Shown here in pieces: positions 62,686 through 64,000 of a stretch of DNA of 64,000 bases. The stretch covers positions 85,570 to 149,569 of the forward strand of contig NZ_JABWRP020000017.1 in assembly GCF_014269035.2 (NCBI RefSeq). Direction: 5' to 3'. Numbering within the stretch: position 1 is the first letter of the stretch; the number at the start of each line of letters is the position of its first letter. The DNA comes from Pseudomonas vlassakiae. GTDB taxonomy: Bacteria > Pseudomonadota > Gammaproteobacteria > Pseudomonadales > Pseudomonadaceae. The notes below the pieces were generated by a model. It ran no database searches. It was not told where the DNA came from and saw only the letters and a list, made by a program, of their open reading frames with translations. A program made the position numbers and the translations under genes.

Positions 62686-62795
62686 GTGGCCCCATCGGTC
62701 CCCCCGCATTGATTACCCGTTAACCTGGTCAGGCCCGGAAGGGAGCAGCCATAGCGGGAACATCGAGTGCCGGGGTGTGGCTGGTGGGGCTGCCT
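62686..62795 (+). ncRNA. ffs: 4.5S signal recognition particle RNA (small bacterial SRP RNA)
   Basis: The Ffh-binding apical region is plainly visible: CAGGCCCGGAAGGGAGCAGCC with the GGAA tetraloop (about 62730-62750). The 5' GGTGGCCCCA and 3' TGGTGGGGCTGCC ends pair as the terminal stem. The RNA joins with Ffh to target membrane proteins co-translationally. End coordinates are approximate by a few bases. Confidence 0.9.
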
Positions 62796-62860
62796 CCATT
62801 TCCGGGGTCGGAAAATTGTAGTCGGCCCTGCGCATCACCTCCCCCATCTTTTGATCATTG

Positions 62861-63040
62861 TTACAGCTGTCGCATGATCCAGGTGCCGACAACGATCACG
62901 ATCAACGAAAACCCCGCTCCCATGCCAAGCGGTATCAGCACTTCCCAAGGGGAGGCGTTCCTGGCTTTACGCATGTCTTCTTGCAGCGCCTCGATCTCAA
63001 GGTACATTTCCTCGCGGATTTCCTGAATGGAGCGTCGCAT
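62861..63040 (-). CDS. Small membrane protein with N-terminal charged helix (59 residues)
   Basis: Translation from ATG 63040, after AGAGGAA, gives MRRSIQEIREEMYLEIEALQ followed by a single membrane helix (VLIPLGMGAGFSLIVIVVGTWIM). The N-terminal half is highly charged, with heptad-like spacing that suits a coiled coil. It follows the 63-residue gene by 18 nt and probably shares its transcript. No family is recognised. Confidence 0.6.
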   Translation of the reverse strand: MRRSIQEIREEMYLEIEALQEDMRKARNASPWEVLIPLGMGAGFSLIVIVVGTWIMRQL

Positions 63041-63058
63041 GGTTGTTCCTCTGCGTGA

Positions 63059-63250
63059 TTATTTGACCAGAAGGCTGATGATTCCGCTCAGGGCTGCCAA
63101 TGTGGTAGAGCCGACGATAAAGGGATAGCAGAATGTCTCGCGGTTGAGCTTGTTCACTTCAGCGGAAAATTTTCGGGCTTCAGCGCTGAGTCTTTGCTTT
63201 TCGATCAGCAGTTTATCGAGTTCGAGGTTGTCGCGTTCGTCCTGACGCAT
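63059..63250 (-). CDS. Small coiled-coil/membrane protein (63 residues)
   Basis: It starts MRQDERDNLELDKLLIEKQRL after AAGGAAG. A charged coiled-coil-like helix (about 3-40) precedes one membrane segment (about 42-62). The layout is the same as the following 59-residue protein, though the sequences differ. The pair may form a heteromeric membrane complex. No name can be given. Confidence 0.6.
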   Translation of the reverse strand: MRQDERDNLELDKLLIEKQRLSAEARKFSAEVNKLNRETFCYPFIVGSTTLAALSGIISLLVK

Positions 63251-63699
63251 GAGGCTTCCTTGTGCGATAGCGAAAACGTCTGTGCGGCTATTTTGTTCCG
63301 TTTCCTGGTCTATGGAAATCGTTCGCTTCGAATGTTGTTGTAGTCTCGGTGGCTTTAATTTTCCGATATTTCAAGGGCTGCAGCGTGTGCCTGGAATTCT
63401 CCTTGGTTAAAAAGAGAAATCTCCTACACGCATTCATTTGCTGAAGAATTATCCTACGCAACCTGTCGCCACCCGTCTGATTGTCCCTAGGAAGCCTGCC
63501 CTTTAGCATTTTGTGGTCGCTGTCGGTTCAGCGATCGGGTGTGGAAGCCCAGCGGTGTGGCGTATGTCGTTATGACAGTTGTGCGCGGGAGGCTCTCAAG
63601 CCTGCCGGGCTCGCCGTACCCTGGTCTTCCACCTCGCGTACAACTGTCACCCTATCGCGTGGAAGCGAAAAGGGGGGCACCAACTCGGTACGGTGACCT
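63251..63699. other. 449-bp region without a convincing gene
   Basis: It is AT-richer than the surroundings and carries the upstream region of the small membrane gene pair. From about 63573 it holds a 77-bp element bounded by inverted repeats. A possible 73-residue leftward frame (63288-63509) lacks coding character. Confidence 0.5.
63573..63649. repeat. 77-bp element with 15-bp inverted ends
   Basis: TGACAGTTGTGCGCG (63573-63587) matches the complement of CGCGTACAACTGTCA (63635-63649) at 14 of 15 positions. The interior holds no gene. It lies 50 bp upstream of the 63700 gene. It may be a regulatory stem-loop, an extended operator or a small mobile repeat. Confidence 0.55.
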
Positions 63700-63969
63700 A
63701 TGAAAAAGATTGTTCCAGATCCACCCCACAACCTCGATCCTCAGCCAGGCAAGGTCCTGTCTCGCGCCATCAGCGAGGGCATTGTCCCGATGGAATACGT
63801 GCTGATGAACGTCTCCCATTATCTGATGTTCGCCTACAGCGACAGTCGGCGTGCGCTGGAGCGCATCGAGGATGAAGAGACGAGGCAATTGCTCCAGCAC
63901 GGCTTGCGGGCGATGCAGATTGCCTGTGGGCAGGCGGATGCGTTGGTGGCGGCTGTGGAGCGGAAGTGA
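63700..63969 (+). CDS. Short Pseudomonas-type protein opening KKIVPDPP
   Basis: This 89-residue soluble, mostly helical protein opens MKKIVPDPPHNLD. The N-terminal IVPDPP motif is one I associate with short DUF3077/DUF6124-type proteins of Pseudomonas, from memory only. Its ribosome site is weak. Function unknown. Confidence 0.65.
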   Translation: MKKIVPDPPHNLDPQPGKVLSRAISEGIVPMEYVLMNVSHYLMFAYSDSRRALERIEDEETRQLLQHGLRAMQIACGQADALVAAVERK

Positions 63970-64000
63970 TTGTGTGAGGGCTGGCAGGTGCTTGGCGGGC

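Noticed and set aside
63288..63509. Leftward frame of 73 residues
   Set aside because: No ribosome site, no recognisable domain and low coding character.

Overview
The window is GC-rich chromosomal DNA that reads like the Pseudomonas putida group. The evidence is a ccmABCDEFGHI operon, smc-GntR-zipA-ligA synteny, the glyoxylate carboligase (gcl) cluster linked to purine catabolism, and many 'gtaggagcgg..ccgcg' REP-type palindromes. Identities rest on motif and gene-order recognition only; no database search was possible.

Layout. (1) 1-2.4 kb: the start of an unidentified protein, a 148-bp MITE-like hairpin repeat, and an FlhB-C-domain/FliK-like pair, all leftward. (2) 2.5-9.8 kb: the complete cytochrome c maturation operon ccmABCDEFGHI plus a lipoprotein gene. 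(3) 9.9-16.5 kb: single metabolic genes (2-hydroxyacid dehydrogenase, PhzF-like, GFA-like, EamA transporter, FKBP isomerase), a small two-gene cassette of unknown function (13.7-14.4 kb), a histidine phosphatase and a DadA-like oxidase. (4) 16.6-25.6 kb: an Asp/Glu-hydantoin racemase-family gene with an NCS1 permease, an Lrp regulator, an EamA transporter, an rRNA-methyltransferase-like protein, a sulfate-binding protein, a voltage-gated-type ion channel, an orphan RHS core/toxin-like protein and a urea transporter. (5) 25.8-33 kb: the glyoxylate-to-pyruvate operon gcl-hyi-glxR-ttuD-pyk, with a divergent GlcG/HbpS-like gene. (6) 33-37 kb: a RutR-like TetR regulator, a DUF808 protein, an LTA-synthase-like sulfatase-fold protein and a small membrane protein. 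(7) 37-54.6 kb: purine catabolism, comprising two Tsx-like porins, an NCS2 urate permease, puuD, allA, uraD, puuE, hiuH, an NCS2/AzgA-type permease, a GclR-type GntR regulator, aquaporin, guaD and xdhCBA. (8) 54.8-64 kb: a GntR regulator, smc, zipA, ligA, the 4.5S SRP RNA gene, two small coiled-coil/membrane genes and a short Pseudomonas-type protein.

How it fits together. Regions 5 and 7 form a nearly complete route from guanine through xanthine, urate, 5-hydroxyisourate, OHCU, allantoin and allantoate to ureidoglycolate, glyoxylate and urea. Gcl/Hyi/GlxR/TtuD/Pyk then convert glyoxylate to pyruvate. I see no allantoicase gene, so one step must be encoded elsewhere or handled differently. 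A palindrome, TTGTATACAA (or TTGTGTACAA), occurs in pairs in the control regions of the NCS1 permease, gcl/glcG, puuE/hiuH and purine permease/gclR. It is the best candidate for the operator of the GntR regulator at 46806-47561 and would tie these loci into one regulon.

The window shows no rRNA, tRNA, CRISPR array, intact insertion sequence or prophage.
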